64,000 nt of DNA. Origin: Nocardia cyriacigeorgica. Its GTDB lineage: Bacteria > Actinomycetota > Actinomycetes > Mycobacteriales > Mycobacteriaceae. The DNA lies in the NCBI RefSeq assembly GCF_010858045.1, contig NZ_JAAGVC010000009.1, positions 1 through 64,000 of the forward strand, given 5' to 3'. This document shows positions 50,919 through 61,206 of the stretch, in pieces. The notes beneath the pieces were generated by a model, which was not told where the DNA came from, searched no databases, and saw nothing but the letters and a program-made list of their open reading frames with translations. The translations under genes and the position numbers were made by a program. Numbering within the stretch: the stretch's first letter is position 1; every line of letters starts with the position of its first letter.

Positions 50919-51820
50919 TCAGCTTTCGGTGCCGCGAGCCACGAATTCCGCGGTGAGCCGGGCCAGATCCGCCGGATGCGACAGCGGCGACCAGTGCCTG
51001 GCCGGAATCTGGCGCATCGTCAGGTCCCGCACCCAATTATCCGCTTCGAGATGCACCACCGGGCGCACCGCGCGATCGCCTGTCGCGACGATCACCTGGA
51101 CCGGAACGTCGATCGGGCGCGGCCGCGGGTTGCCGAGCCTCGGCCGGATATTGGCGCGGTAGAGCTCGAGGCCGTTGATCATGTCGGCGCGCAGGGTGGG
51201 CGCGGGCCGCACCAGGGCGGGGTCGATGCCGTCGAAGAAGACAGAAATCGCGGCCAGCGACCGGACAAACCGCGCAATACCGGGTCGGGCAGTCCGGGGA
51301 TCTGGAAAGCGACGGTATAAGCCGAGGCCACGCCCTGGGCGAGAGAATTGCGCAGCCGGGCGAGGGAGAAGGGCCCGCGCAGGTAGGCACCGAGGAAGTC
51401 GAGGTTGGGGCCGGAGACCGAGGTGAAGGAGGCGATCGCGCCGGCGGCATCGGGCATCGAGGCCAGTTCCCAGCCGATCACCGAACCCCAGTCATGACCG
51501 AGCACGTGCACGCGCTCACCGGGCGCCACGGCCTCGGCGACCGCGCGCACGTCGGCGGCCAGCTCTTCGATCCGGTAGGCGGCCACCTCGGCCGGGACGG
51601 TACTGGCTCCCGCTCCGCGATTGTCGAAGGCGATCACCCGGAATCGGTCGGCGAGCAGGGTGGCGACACCGTTCCACAGGGTGTGCGTATCCGGCCAGCC
51701 GTGCACCAGGATGATCGCGGGCCCGTCGGTGTTTCCGCATTCGAAGACGGCGAGTTCGATATCGCCGCGCCGGACCGTGCGGGTCGGCAACGTGGGAAAC
51801 GGCTCGGTAACGACGGTCAT
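50919..51820 (-). pseudogene. Alpha/beta hydrolase (epoxide hydrolase-like), frameshifted
   Basis: Two frames together encode one hydrolase. Residues 1-190 or so (51820 to about 51272) hold ILVHGWPDTHTLWNGVATLL, IAFDNRGAGAST and VLGHDWGSVIGW with the nucleophile Asp as in epoxide hydrolases and dehalogenases. The remainder is read in another frame (SLAAISVFFDGIDPALVRPA, then VIVATGDRAVRPV and RHWSPLSHPADLARL with the catalytic His). The break is at about 51270-51272, compatible with one missing base. It is either a true pseudogene or a sequencing error. Confidence 0.8.
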
Positions 51821-51871
51821 CGGTGACAACTTTCGACGAGTGGCGCGGGCCGGCGGCCCGGATCGCCGCGC

Positions 51872-51887
51872 TGTTCCACGTGAAACC
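51872..51887. promoter_or_regulatory. parS site
   Basis: TGTTCCACGTGAAACC differs at the last base from the parS consensus TGTTYCACGTGRAACA. It lies between the hydrolase and the DUF721 gene. ParB bound here would help load SMC and segregate the origin. Confidence 0.75.
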
Positions 51888-51964
51888 GCAGTTCGCGGCG
51901 CCAGCACGACCCGGGACCGGCAATTCGGATCAATGTAACACCGGGTACCACACAAAGGAACGGC

Positions 51965-52531
51965 TCAGCCGTAGGTATCGCGAGGTCCGCGGCCCTTGAT
52001 ATGGCGTTCCCCCTTGCGCCAGCTCGGTGCGGCCGGACCGGAAATCTTCACCGACGTCACCACGCCCTGCCCGACGGCGGCATTGATCTTGGCCAGGATC
52101 TGCGACTGCAACATGCGCAACTGAGTGGCCCACGCGGTGGATTCGGCCGCGATGCTCAGCACCCCGTTCTCCAGCTTGACCGGCGTCGCATGGCTGGCGA
52201 TGTCCTCACCGACCACACCGGACCATCGGCCGAACACCATGCCCTCGGCCACCTTCGTCGACCAGCCTCGACTCTTGGCGATCGAGCCGGCCAGCTTGGA
52301 CAGCATCTGTGGATCACGGTCGTCCGGCCGAGGACCGGACCATCCACTGCGGCGGCGGGCACCGGTCCGCAGGCTCCGCCGCGGGGAAGAACGACCCTGG
52401 CCCACCGATTTGCCGCTGGCCTTGGCGGCAGCGCGGGCCTCTTCGAGGGCTCGGCGAGCCAGGTCGATCCCGCGCAATTCCGGTTCCGCGTCCGGGCTCC
52501 GGCCGCCCGGCGGTTCGGCTCGATCGGTCAT
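51965..52531 (-). CDS. DUF721 (DciA-like) protein
   Basis: 188 residues from ATG 52531. A basic, disordered N-terminal half is followed by the DUF721 domain ([20 protein letters not shown], then [20 protein letters not shown]). Conserved between recF and gyrB in actinobacteria. DUF721/DciA proteins load the replicative helicase in bacteria lacking DnaC, so this is the likely helicase operator. Confidence 0.88.
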   Translation of the reverse strand: MTDRAEPPGGRSPDAEPELRGIDLARRALEEARAAAKASGKSVGQGRSSPRRSLRTGARRRSGWSGPRPDDRDPQMLSKLAGSIAKSRGWSTKVAEGMVFGRWSGVVGEDIASHATPVKLENGVLSIAAESTAWATQLRMLQSQILAKINAAVGQGVVTSVKISGPAAPSWRKGERHIKGRGPRDTYG

Positions 52532-52884
52532 CGCCGCTCCGTTCGATTCGTCGAGTTGTCCCCAGCTCTGGCGAGTTGTCCCCAGGCTCCGACACGCTGT
52601 GTGTACCAGTACGTTCCGAGGCGGCCGGGTACCGCGACCTGCCGCCTCCGACCGGCATACCAGCAGGTAGAAGGCCATTTCCGAGTCCAATGCGGCCGTT
52701 GCCCGGCGGTCGCTGTCGAGCTGCGGCCCCTCGCCGAGCTCTCCGGCGATACCGAGTTATCCACAGGCTGTTGACAACGCGGGATCGATGCCCGTGACCA
52801 GGCAGGCAGCGCTGGACGCACGGGAGAACTGTACGGCAGCGCCTCCCCGCGCACCGGGACGACGAGCGGTTCCGGACGCATCGA
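52532..52884. other. Gap between recF and the DUF721 gene with DnaA boxes
   Basis: No supported gene. TTATCCACA, a perfect DnaA box, lies at 52757-52765. GAGTTGTCCCCAG occurs twice 20 bp apart (52553 and 52573), each containing TTGTCCCCA, one base off a DnaA box. These extend the origin's DnaA-binding sites beyond the dnaA-dnaN gap. Confidence 0.55.
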
Positions 52885-54072
52885 TCAGCCTGCGGCCGAG
52901 GAGTCGACGCTGCGGACGATCCGGGAGGTGCGGCGCTCGGCATCGCCGGAAGTCTCCACCCGCAGCGTCGCTGCCGACAGCTCCGCCGGGACGTCCTCGG
53001 CCACCGCCGCGGTGATCAGCACCTGTTCGGCGCCGGCCGCCACCGCGGCGAGGGCGGTGCGCCTGCGCCTGTCGAGCTCGGCGAAGACGTCGTCGAGCAG
53101 CAGCACCGGGTCGGTACCGCCCGCGCGCAACAGCTCGAACGAGGCGAGCCGAAGGGCCAGCGCGTACGACCAGGACTCGCCGTGGCTGGCGAAACCTTTG
53201 GCCGGCGCGTCGCCGAGCATGAGCTCGAGATCGTCGCGATGCGGGCCCACCAGGCAGACCCCTCGCTCCAGTTCACGGGGGCGAGCCGCGGCGAGTTCGC
53301 GCAGCAGGATCGCCTCCAGTGCGGCGGCGTCGCCCGGCTCGGGTGCCCGCGCGGGATCGAGCAATTCCACCGGTAGTGCGGCGCTGCGGTAGCCGATGGC
53401 CGCGGGCCGCGATTCCGGGGCGATGGCGGCGTACGAGGCCGCCAGATGCGGCGACAGCTCATGGACCAGCCGTAATCGCTCGGCCAGCAGCACCGAGGCG
53501 TGCGCGGCCAGATGACCGTCCCACACGTCGAGGGTGCTCAGATCGGCACGGGAGCGGGCTTGCCTGCCCGCGCTCTTCAACAGCGCCGACCGCTGCCGCA
53601 GCACCCGGTCGTAATCGGCCCGCACCGCCGCCAACCGCGGCAGTCTGGCTGTGCACAACTCGTCGAGGAACCGGCGCCGCTCCCCCGGATCGCCCCGCAC
53701 CAGTGCCAGATCCTCCGGCGCGAACAACACCGTGTGCAGGATCCCGAGAATCTCACGCGGCCTGCGCACCGGCGACCGGTTGATCTGCGCGCGGTTGGCC
53801 GAACCCTGATTGAGTTCGACGTCGATGCGCAGCTCACGACCGGTGTTGACCACCGTCGCGCCGATCCTGGCCCGCTCGGTGCCCATCCGCAGCAATGGTG
53901 CCTCGGCGGCGACCCGATGGGAGCCGAGGGTGGACAGATAGCCGACGGCCTCGAGCAGATTGGTCTTGCCGTTGCCGTTGGCCCCCAGGAAAACCGTTCC
54001 GCCTGTGGATAACTCGATCTCCGCGTGCTCCCAGGACCGGAAGTCACGCACCGTCAGCGCTCGGATGAACAT
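52885..54072 (-). CDS. recF: DNA replication and repair protein RecF
   Basis: 395 residues from ATG 54072. [20 protein letters not shown] is the Walker A region; the signature and Walker B appear late as [20 protein letters not shown] and [20 protein letters not shown]. RecF loads RecA at gaps with RecO and RecR. It lies after dnaN in the standard order. Length fits the family. Confidence 0.96.
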   Translation of the reverse strand: MFIRALTVRDFRSWEHAEIELSTGGTVFLGANGNGKTNLLEAVGYLSTLGSHRVAAEAPLLRMGTERARIGATVVNTGRELRIDVELNQGSANRAQINRSPVRRPREILGILHTVLFAPEDLALVRGDPGERRRFLDELCTARLPRLAAVRADYDRVLRQRSALLKSAGRQARSRADLSTLDVWDGHLAAHASVLLAERLRLVHELSPHLAASYAAIAPESRPAAIGYRSAALPVELLDPARAPEPGDAAALEAILLRELAAARPRELERGVCLVGPHRDDLELMLGDAPAKGFASHGESWSYALALRLASFELLRAGGTDPVLLLDDVFAELDRRRRTALAAVAAGAEQVLITAAVAEDVPAELSAATLRVETSGDAERRTSRIVRSVDSSAAG

Positions 54073-54101
54073 GCGCTCAGCTCGCCGAACGAGATGTCAC
54101 A

Positions 54102-54124
54102 GTTGTATCCACAACTGTGGACAA
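54102..54124. promoter_or_regulatory. Head-to-head DnaA boxes between dnaN and recF
   Basis: GTTGTATCCACAAC is followed by TGTGGACAA (54116-54124), a perfect DnaA box on the opposite strand. Upstream of recF; may allow DnaA control or belong to the extended origin. Confidence 0.6.
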
Positions 54125-54234
54125 CTTTTCTTGTGCCACATCGGTTTCCGGTTCGGTGAGGATGTGCCGCACCGAAACGTCGTACCGCACTGCCGGTTTC
54201 GGATCCTGCTCGCACCCGACGGTCACACCCGGCC

Positions 54235-55410
54235 TCAGCCCGGGAGCCGGACCGGCATCAGCAGGTAGATGTAGGCGCTGTCCAGGGCCGCGAAGGAACC
54301 GGAATCCAACGGCTGCGGCTCTTCCTCGGAGGCAGGCAGCAGCACCGCGGGACGGCTCGGGGTGGTGAAGCCGAAGGTGACCCGATCCGAATGCAGCGCG
54401 GACAGCCCGTCGATGAGGTAACCGGGATTGAAGGCGATGGTCAGCGGCTCGCCGCGGAAATCGGCCTCCAGCCACTCCTCCGCGCGGCCCGCGTCGTCAC
54501 CGCCGGCCGACAGCAACAGGCCCTCACCGGAGAACTCCAGCCGCACCTGGGCGCCGCGCTCGGCCACCAGGGCCACGCGCTTGATCGCATCGGTGAGAGT
54601 GGCGACCGGCAGCGTCGCGATGGAGGTGTGCTCCTTGGGGAGCAACTGACGGAACTTGGGGAATTCCGCGTCCAGCAGGCGGGTGGTGGTGCGCCGGCCC
54701 GCGTTGACGATGCCGAGCAGGCCGTCGGCCCCGGCACCGGTACCGAGCGACAGCTGCACCGGCGCGTCGGTGGCGCCGAGTGTCTTCGCCGACTCCGACA
54801 GGGTGCGGGCGGGGATGAGCACCGCGGTCTCGATGTCGGGCCGTGCGGGCTGCCATTCGATGTGGCGCACCGCCAGCCGGAAGCGGTCGGTGGCCGCGAG
54901 GACCACATGCGGGCCCTCGATCTCGACGCGGATGCCGGTGAGCATCGGCAGCGTGTCGTCGCGGCCTGCGGCGACGGCCACCTGACCGACCGCCTCGGCG
55001 AAGACGTCGGCATTGAGTTCACCGCTCTGCTGCGGCACCTCGGGAAGCTGTGGATAGTCCTCGACCGGCATGGTGGGCAGGGAGAACTTGGCGCTGCCGC
55101 AGCTGATCAGCACGCGGGTGCCGTCGACGGAGACATCCACCGGCTTGTTGGACAGCGCCTTGGTGATATCGGCGAGCAACCGCCCGGAGACGAGCACCTG
55201 GCCGGGACCTGCGACCTCGGCCGCGACCCGCATCTGCGCGGAGACCTCGTAGTCGAAGCCGGAAACCGTGAGCCCGTCTTCGTCGGCTACCAGCAGCACA
55301 CCACCGAGCACCGGCACCGGGGGCCGGGACGGAAGGCTGCGTGCCACCCAGGCGACCGATTCCGCGAAATCCTCACGGGCGACCCGAAACTTCATGCTCG
55401 AAAGCTCCAT
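54235..55410 (-). CDS. dnaN: DNA polymerase III beta sliding clamp
   Basis: 391 residues from ATG 55410, with GGAGAGG upstream; ATG 55395 is an alternative. [20 protein letters not shown] and the three-fold clamp repeats (for example [20 protein letters not shown] and [20 protein letters not shown]) are clear; the C terminus is [12 protein letters not shown]. It holds the replicative polymerase on DNA. Located between oriC and recF. Confidence 0.96.
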   Translation of the reverse strand: MELSSMKFRVAREDFAESVAWVARSLPSRPPVPVLGGVLLVADEDGLTVSGFDYEVSAQMRVAAEVAGPGQVLVSGRLLADITKALSNKPVDVSVDGTRVLISCGSAKFSLPTMPVEDYPQLPEVPQQSGELNADVFAEAVGQVAVAAGRDDTLPMLTGIRVEIEGPHVVLAATDRFRLAVRHIEWQPARPDIETAVLIPARTLSESAKTLGATDAPVQLSLGTGAGADGLLGIVNAGRRTTTRLLDAEFPKFRQLLPKEHTSIATLPVATLTDAIKRVALVAERGAQVRLEFSGEGLLLSAGGDDAGRAEEWLEADFRGEPLTIAFNPGYLIDGLSALHSDRVTFGFTTPSRPAVLLPASEEEPQPLDSGSFAALDSAYIYLLMPVRLPG

Positions 55411-55879
55411 CGCCCGATCTGTCCTCTCCCGGTTCCGTGGTCTAGCAGTGATCGAACGGTGTCGTCCGACCCCTGACGGCTGGTCAGCGTTGGTTCTCGA
55501 AAGACGTGCTGTCGCGGCCGCCTTCGAAAGTGTGGCACAGACGACCGACAACCAAACGGTACCGCGTGCGACCCGGCACCCGGGTCCGACCCTCCGGTCC
55601 CGTCCCGCTCGCTCGCGGCTCCGGCTCGGCTATCGGTGATCGGGCTCGGTTCCTCCGCGATCCCGTTCGCGCGGTGCGCCCGTCTCTTCCTTGCCTGTTG
55701 TCCGGGACCCCATCGCCGAGCCGAGCCTGCCCAACCGACTTTCCACACAGCCTGTTTTCAAGAGAGATCTATTTGAAGAAGAACCGAAGTAGTAATAGGC
55801 CCTGTGGATTCTGGGGAAATCGCCCGTCTGCGCAGGTCACAGGGCGTGGTGGCATGGGGATGAGCGTGGAGTGTCTCGA

Positions 55880-55930
55880 GGATGAACGTGGGGCATCTGT
55901 GGAGGCACGGAATCTGTCCCACGTTCATCC
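55880..55930. repeat. 13-bp inverted repeat in oriC
   Basis: GGATGAACGTGGG (55880-55892) and CCCACGTTCATCC (55918-55930) are exact complements around a 25-nt loop. Each arm is flanked by CTCGAG (55875 and 55941). Confidence 0.75.
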
Positions 55931-56010
55931 ACCGCTGATCCTCGAGTTGTTCCACCGGATTCACCCGGTTGTTCACACATGTGCACCACAGCGTGGACAA
56001 CCGGTGGAAT

Positions 56011-56223
56011 CCTCGAGGACTCCACACGGTTTCCTCGAGGATTCCACAGGCACAACTTCGGACATCGCCCGCTCAGCGCCTGTGCACGCACCACCCTGTG
56101 GACGCTGTGGACAACTGCCTGTGCGTAGATCCGCGACGCCCGTCCCGGCTGCCTGTGGGTAAAACGGTGCACAAACGGTGGATTCCTCGAGGACTCCACA
56201 GGAATTCCTCGAGGAATCCACAG
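56011..56223. repeat. CCTCGAGGA-N-TCCACA units in oriC
   Basis: CCTCGAGGACTCCACA (56011), CCTCGAGGATTCCACA (56033), CCTCGAGGACTCCACA (56185) and CCTCGAGGAATCCACA (56207). Within each pair the units are exactly 22 bp apart; the pairs are 174 bp apart. Each joins the palindrome CCTCGAGG to a DnaA-box half TCCACA. Confidence 0.8.
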
Positions 56224-56277
56224 CCCTCGGGCATGCGTCAACCCAGGTCAGGGACTTTCACAGGGTGTGTACGGCGA

Positions 56278-58449
56278 TCAGCGCGAACGCTGTTTGATGC
56301 GGGCTGTGAGTTCTTGGACCTGGTCGTAGACCCGGCGCCGTTCAGTCATCTCCTTGCGGACCTTCTTCTCCGCGTACATGACCGTGGTGTGATCGCGGCC
56401 GAACGCCTGCCCGATCTTCGGCAACGACAGGTCGGTGAGCTCACGGCACAGATACATCGCGATCTGGCGCGCCTGCGCGAGCGGGCGGGCCTTACCGGGG
56501 CCGGTCAGCTCCTCGAGCGTGGTGTTGAAGTACTCCGCGGTGACGGCCATGATCGTGGCCGCGGTGATCTCCAGCGCGGCGGTGTCGGGCATCAGATCCC
56601 GCAGCACCACCTCGGCCAGTGGCAGATCCAGCGGTTGACCGTTGAGCGAGGCGAAGGCCGTCACCCGGATCAGCGCGCCCTCGAGCTCACGGATATTGCG
56701 CTCGACCCGGCTGGCGATGAGTTCGAGCACGTCATGCGGCACATCGAGCCGGTCCATCCTGGCCTTCTTGCGCAGGATCGCGATCCGGGTCTCCAGCTCC
56801 GGCGGCTGCACATCGGTGATCAGGCCCCACTCGAACCGGGTCCGCAGCCGTTCTTCCAGCGTGGCGAGCTGCTTGGGCGGGCGATCCGAGGACACCACGA
56901 TCTGCTTGTTGGCGTTGTGCAGGGTGTTGAAGGTGTGGAAGAACTCCTCCTGGATACCTTCCTTGCCCTCGATGAACTGGATGTCGTCGACCAACAGGAT
57001 GTCGGTCTCGCGGTAGCGGCGCTTGAACGCCACCTTGCGGTCGTCGCGCAGGCTGTTGATGAAGTCGTTGGTGAATTCCTCGGTGGAGACGTACTTGACC
57101 CGCATCCCGGGGAACAGCCGCTGGGCGTAGTGCCCGGCCGCGTGCAGCAGATGGGTCTTGCCGAGGCCGGAGGCACCCCAGACGAACAGCGGGTTGTAGG
57201 CGCGCGCCGGCGCCTCGGCGATGGCGACCGCCGCGGCGTGCGCGAAACGGTTGGACGCGCCGATGACGAAGGTCTCGAAGGTGTACTTGGCGTTCAGGCT
57301 CGCCGAGGAGGACTGCGGCGCCTGCGACTCCTGCGATTTGGCGAAGTAGGTGGGCCAGGAATCGCGCACATTGACCACGGGTTCGTCGTCGTGATCGGGG
57401 CGCGTCCCGTCACCGGCGGGCTCGCGCACCGAATCGCGCAGCGGCTCCCGAGCGGAATCGGGTCCGGCCTCGCGGATCGTCTCACGCGCGGCGGCGGGCG
57501 CGGTTTCCTCGGTGGGGCCGGGCTCGCGGGCCTGGATCGGGGCCCGGGGCGCGGGCTCGGGCGTGAACAGGGACTCTTGTCCCGGCGGCACCGACTCGCG
57601 GCGCGGTGTGGCCGGGTCGCGGCGCGGCGCCGGAGCATTGTCGGCGCGGCCCTCGGCCTCGCGTTCGGCCTCGGATGCCGGGTAGTCGCCGCGCGGGTTG
57701 TACTCGCCCTCGCGATAGTCGGGCGCGGGACGGTAATCCTGCTCGGACCGGCGTTCGCTGGACTCGGCGAATTCCGGTCCGCGGGCGAACTCGGGCCTGC
57801 CGTAGCTGTCGCGACCATCGCGCTGGTCGAAGTTGTCACGCTGCTCGTAGCTATCGTCGGCGCCGTAGCCGCCGCCCTCGGCGAATCCGTCGGCACGGGC
57901 GTAGCTATCGGAGCGGTCGAAATCCTGACCCTGTGGATAATCCTGGCCCGGCGGGTAGCTGCGTCCGCCCGCGTAGTCGGCGCTCGGATAGTCGGGGGCG
58001 TACTCGTTGCCCGCGGCGTAGCGCGGCGGACTGAACTCGCCGCGGCCCGCGGACTCCGCGCCCGGGTACTCGGGCCTGCGGACCGGCTCACGCGGGCGTT
58101 CCGGCCTGCTGGTCATCCTGGCGTGCCGGGGCGGGGCGCTCGGACGTTCGGCTCCCGGTGTGGTCGGCGCGGCGATACGCACTCCGAGACCCTCCACCTG
58201 CGGACCGAGCCTGCGGGCGAGCGAACGCAGGATCGGCTCGCGCAGATCACGCTCGATCGCCTCCTGGGCGAGCGACGACGGCACCGAGAGCAGCGCGAAT
58301 CCCTGCGCGACGGTCAGCGGCTTGACGAGCTTCAACCACGCCTGCTGTGCGCGCGAGACCGACGGGATGGCACCATCGGGAGAGCCGGTGGTGAGTTCGG
58401 CCACCACCTCCGGCCAGACGGTGGCCAACACGTTCTGCTCGTCGTCCAT
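56278..58449 (-). CDS. dnaA: Chromosomal replication initiator DnaA
   Basis: 723 residues from ATG 58449 with GGGGAGG 8 nt upstream. Domain I ([20 protein letters not shown]) is followed by a very long, low-complexity domain II (about residues 110-390, rich in Tyr, Asp, Gly, Arg, Ser, Pro). Domain III has Walker [11 protein letters not shown] and Walker [14 protein letters not shown]; domain IV has the DnaA-box motif [15 protein letters not shown]. The linker makes it clearly longer than the ~500 residues usual for mycobacterial DnaA. Confidence 0.97.
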   Translation of the reverse strand: MDDEQNVLATVWPEVVAELTTGSPDGAIPSVSRAQQAWLKLVKPLTVAQGFALLSVPSSLAQEAIERDLREPILRSLARRLGPQVEGLGVRIAAPTTPGAERPSAPPRHARMTSRPERPREPVRRPEYPGAESAGRGEFSPPRYAAGNEYAPDYPSADYAGGRSYPPGQDYPQGQDFDRSDSYARADGFAEGGGYGADDSYEQRDNFDQRDGRDSYGRPEFARGPEFAESSERRSEQDYRPAPDYREGEYNPRGDYPASEAEREAEGRADNAPAPRRDPATPRRESVPPGQESLFTPEPAPRAPIQAREPGPTEETAPAAARETIREAGPDSAREPLRDSVREPAGDGTRPDHDDEPVVNVRDSWPTYFAKSQESQAPQSSSASLNAKYTFETFVIGASNRFAHAAAVAIAEAPARAYNPLFVWGASGLGKTHLLHAAGHYAQRLFPGMRVKYVSTEEFTNDFINSLRDDRKVAFKRRYRETDILLVDDIQFIEGKEGIQEEFFHTFNTLHNANKQIVVSSDRPPKQLATLEERLRTRFEWGLITDVQPPELETRIAILRKKARMDRLDVPHDVLELIASRVERNIRELEGALIRVTAFASLNGQPLDLPLAEVVLRDLMPDTAALEITAATIMAVTAEYFNTTLEELTGPGKARPLAQARQIAMYLCRELTDLSLPKIGQAFGRDHTTVMYAEKKVRKEMTERRRVYDQVQELTARIKQRSR

Positions 58450-58981
58450 GCAGTGTCCTCCCCGGAAATTGGTCGATGGGAGCAGACGGCCGGGGTACGC
58501 AAGACGTCTACCGTGGTGGTTCGATCCGATCCCGCGCAGATCCGTGACCGGTTCGCCACGCATCCCGCGTTCGCGGATTCCGGATGGCGGCGCGGCACCG
58601 TCGGCTTAACGAATATGCCACTCACGGGGTCTTTCCACACAATTATCCACAGATGTGGAGAACTCCTGGGGATTGGGGAGTACGGCAGCGTTGACCGGCC
58701 GCGACGCCCCGACCTGCGGTGCAGCCGGCAATCGTCCGGCTACACCCCCGGTGGTCACCGGGGCGGGCCGATCAGGGGTGTGGACGAGCTCACGCCCGCA
58801 CACCCCTGATATGGGCGAGTTTGACCCGCTCGTAGCCGCTGAGTACCCTCGTACAGTCACCCCTCGGTGCGGTGGCTGTCCTGTGCTGACTGTTCGCCAG
58901 GATCGCCGCACGTCGAGGACGAACGAATCACCGAAAAGCTTCGGGCGCGACAGGCGCCCACCAACTCGAGGAGTGTTGACC
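58450..58981. promoter_or_regulatory. dnaA-rpmH divergent control region
   Basis: A 532-bp gap. TTATCCACA, a perfect DnaA box, lies at 58643-58651, next to TTTCCACAC and GATGTGGAG, suggesting DnaA autoregulation or extra origin sites. Promoters for dnaA (leftward) and rpmH (rightward) must lie here; TCGTAGCCGCTGAGTACCCT near 58829 may belong to the rpmH promoter. No gene is supported. Confidence 0.6.
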
Positions 58982-59125
58982 GTGGCCAAGGGCAAGCGGA
59001 CGTTCCAGCCGAACAACCGTCGTCGGGCGCGGGTTCACGGCTTCCGCCTCCGGATGCGGACCCGTGCGGGCCGCGCCATCGTTTCCGCGCGTCGCCGTAA
59101 GGGCCGCGCCAGCCTGACGGCCTGA
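58982..59125 (+). CDS. rpmH: 50S ribosomal protein L34
   Basis: 47 residues from GTG 58982 with GAGGAG 9 nt upstream. [20 protein letters not shown] and [19 protein letters not shown] are the L34 signature. Small basic protein of the large subunit, first gene of the conserved rpmH-rnpA-yidD-yidC-jag-rsmG block. Confidence 0.97.
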   Translation: MAKGKRTFQPNNRRRARVHGFRLRMRTRAGRAIVSARRRKGRASLTA

Positions 59126-59213
59126 TCCACCTCCCGGATTCGGTGTCGGATGCCCGTTTCGCCGAACGCTGCGCTCCTCGTCCCTGATCGCTCACTCGCC
59201 CCCGGACTCTCGG

Positions 59214-59630
59214 GTGCTGCCTGAGCCGAATCGGCTGCATCGTCGTGCCGACTTCTCCAGGACGGTGCGTCGCGGCCAGCGAACCGGGAGGCGGGATCTG
59301 GTGGTGCACGCGTTCGTGCACGCCGTGGATCCTGCCGCCGAACCGGCCGAGGATGTGCTGATTCGCGTCGGCGGTCCGCGCTTCGGATTGATCGTCAGCA
59401 AGGCGGTGGGCAACGCGGTGATTCGTCACCGGGTGGCCCGCCGCCTGCGTCATATCTGCGCCGAGATGCGCACCGAGATTCCCGTCGAGGCCGACATCGT
59501 CATCCGCGCTCTGCCCGGCGCCGCCACCGCCGATTCGGCGGAGCTGCTGCGCCAGCTGCGCGGCGCGGCCCGCAAACTCGGCCTCGGCCCGGCCGTCCGC
59601 TCAGACGTCCACCCGGGTGCACCGGCATGA
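59214..59630 (+). CDS. rnpA: Ribonuclease P protein component
   Basis: 138 residues from GTG 59214. NRLHRRADFSRTVRRGQRTG and GLIVSKAVGNAVIRHRVARR are diagnostic RnpA motifs (the RNA-binding RNR region). It assists RNase P RNA in tRNA 5' processing. Its stop overlaps the yidD start (ATGA). Confidence 0.96.
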   Translation: MLPEPNRLHRRADFSRTVRRGQRTGRRDLVVHAFVHAVDPAAEPAEDVLIRVGGPRFGLIVSKAVGNAVIRHRVARRLRHICAEMRTEIPVEADIVIRALPGAATADSAELLRQLRGAARKLGLGPAVRSDVHPGAPA

Positions 59631-60013
59631 GATCGCCCGCGGTCCTGGTCCGGTTGCCGGCCAATATTCTGATCTTCCTGATCGAGCTCTACCGGACGTA
59701 TGTGTCCCCCACCCGGATGCCGGTCTGCCGCTTCACCCCGACCTGTAGCGAGTACGCGGTCACCGCGTTGCGCACCCGAGGGCTGTTCATCGGCCTCGGA
59801 CTGACGGTCGTGCGTCTGGCCAAATGCGCACCCTGGCACCCTGGTGGGTGGGACCCCGTTCCGGAGCGCAAACGCCGCGCCGAGCACGGGAACGAGGCAA
59901 CCGCCGAATCGTCACGGGAATCGACCCCGCCGGCCGACTCGGAGCCGGAGGCCAAGGCTTGTACAGGACCACCGCCCGCGGTGGTCGGCGATACGAACGA
60001 CGGGAGTGCATAG
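59627..60013 (+). CDS. yidD: Membrane protein insertion efficiency factor YidD
   Basis: 128 residues. [20 protein letters not shown] and [15 protein letters not shown] carry the conserved YidD Cys residues, and [13 protein letters not shown] ends the domain. A disordered tail of about 45 residues follows, longer than usual. It aids insertion of membrane proteins with YidC. Confidence 0.94.
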   Translation: MRSPAVLVRLPANILIFLIELYRTYVSPTRMPVCRFTPTCSEYAVTALRTRGLFIGLGLTVVRLAKCAPWHPGGWDPVPERKRRAEHGNEATAESSRESTPPADSEPEAKACTGPPPAVVGDTNDGSA

Positions 60014-60017
60014 AGCC

Positions 60018-61094
60018 GTGCTCGACTTCATTTATTACCCGGTGTCCTGGATCCTTTGGTTCTGGCACCGGGTCTTCGGGTTCGCCTTCGGCGCGGACAA
60101 CGGACTCACCTGGGCGCTGGCCGTGGTGTTCCTGGTGTTCACGCTGCGGTTGGTGCTCTACAAGCCATTCGTGAAGCAGGTGCGCACCACCAAGCAGATG
60201 CAGGAGCTGCAGCCCCAGATCAAGGAGTTGCAGAAGAAGTACAAGAACGACCGCCAGAAGATGGCGCTGGAGATGCAGAAGCTCCAGAAGGAAAACGGCT
60301 TCAACCCCCTCATGGGCTGCCTGCCGATCCTGGCTCAGGTGCCGGTGTTCCTCGGTCTGTTCCACGTGCTGCGCTCGTTCAACCGAACCGGCCACGGATT
60401 CGGTCAGCTCGGCATGGATCCGGTCACCAACGCGAACACGCCGAACTACGTGTTCAACGCGGCCGACGTCCAGTCGTTCCTGAGTGCCCGCATCTTCGGT
60501 GCCCCGATCTCCGCGTTCATCACCACCCCGGCCAATGAGCTGCTGGCCTTCGAGGACTGGGGTGGGATTCCGAGCCGGGTCTCCATCGCTGCCGTCGCGA
60601 TCCCGTTGATGGTGATCGCCTCGGTCGCCACCCACTTCAATGCCCGCGCTTCGGTCGCGCGTCAGACCCCGGAGGCGGCGGCCAACCCGCAGGCCGCGCT
60701 GATGAACAAGCTGGCGCTGTGGGTGTTCCCGCTCGGCGTGCTCGTCGGTGGTCCGTTCCTGCCGATCGCCATCCTGCTGTACTGGGTCTCCAACAACATC
60801 TGGACCTACGGGCAGCAGCACCTGGTCTTCGGGCGCATGGCCAAGGAAGAAGAAGCCAAGAAGCAGGCCAAGCTCGAGCAGCGCGCGCAGAATGCCCCGA
60901 AGCCCGGCGCCAAGCCGGTCGATACCCGGAAGAAGCAGCCGGCCGCGACGACGACCGACGACGACACCGCCACCACCAACGGGGCGGCGCCGGCGGCAAA
61001 GGCGTCGAGCAAGCCGGCCCCCGGGCAGAAACGTCCGGGCGGGCAGAAGAAGTCGGGCAACCGCGGCCGGGCCAACCAGAAACGCCGCCGCTGA
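60018..61094 (+). CDS. yidC: Membrane protein insertase YidC
   Basis: 358 residues from GTG 60018, placed just after yidD; an in-frame start inside yidD is rejected. Membrane segments include [20 protein letters not shown], and the core shows [20 protein letters not shown] and [20 protein letters not shown]. The C-terminal 90 residues are charged, Lys/Ala-rich and disordered (binding ribosomes in this family). It inserts membrane proteins alone or with SecYEG. Confidence 0.96.
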   Translation: MLDFIYYPVSWILWFWHRVFGFAFGADNGLTWALAVVFLVFTLRLVLYKPFVKQVRTTKQMQELQPQIKELQKKYKNDRQKMALEMQKLQKENGFNPLMGCLPILAQVPVFLGLFHVLRSFNRTGHGFGQLGMDPVTNANTPNYVFNAADVQSFLSARIFGAPISAFITTPANELLAFEDWGGIPSRVSIAAVAIPLMVIASVATHFNARASVARQTPEAAANPQAALMNKLALWVFPLGVLVGGPFLPIAILLYWVSNNIWTYGQQHLVFGRMAKEEEAKKQAKLEQRAQNAPKPGAKPVDTRKKQPAATTTDDDTATTNGAAPAAKASSKPAPGQKRPGGQKKSGNRGRANQKRRR

Positions 61095-61206
61095 GTCCGC
61101 TCAGCCGAGCCCATTCGATCCGTGGGAGACCACGATCGCCGAGCAACCCCTTGATCGCGGCGCATCCGGGCACCGGTGGCCGCGACGAGCAGATGAAGGA
61201 AATCAG

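Larger units (their letters stand above)
55411..56277. other. oriC: Chromosomal replication origin oriC
   Basis: An 867-bp gap between dnaN and dnaA, the usual actinobacterial oriC. DnaA boxes include TGTGGACAA at 56106-56114 and near-matches CGTGGACAA (55992), TTGTTCACA (55969) and GTGCACAAA. An AT-rich stretch at 55753-55800 (CCTGTTTTCAAGAGAGATCT, then ATTTGAAGAAG) is the likely unwinding region. It also has a 13-bp inverted repeat and four CCTCGAGGA-TCCACA units. The dnaN-side 320 bp hold the dnaN promoter. Confidence 0.88.

Noticed and set aside
52528-52881. 117-codon frame after recF
   Set aside because: It spans DnaA boxes, has no ribosome-binding site and no recognisable domain; the gap is better read as control sequence.
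55969-58809. 946-codon + strand frame opposite dnaA
   Set aside because: Runs through oriC and antisense to dnaA; no domain. The same applies to the frame opposite gyrB at 48450-50618.
58606-59016. Minus-strand frame opposite rpmH
   Set aside because: Antisense to rpmH and its promoter, no domain, unlikely start.
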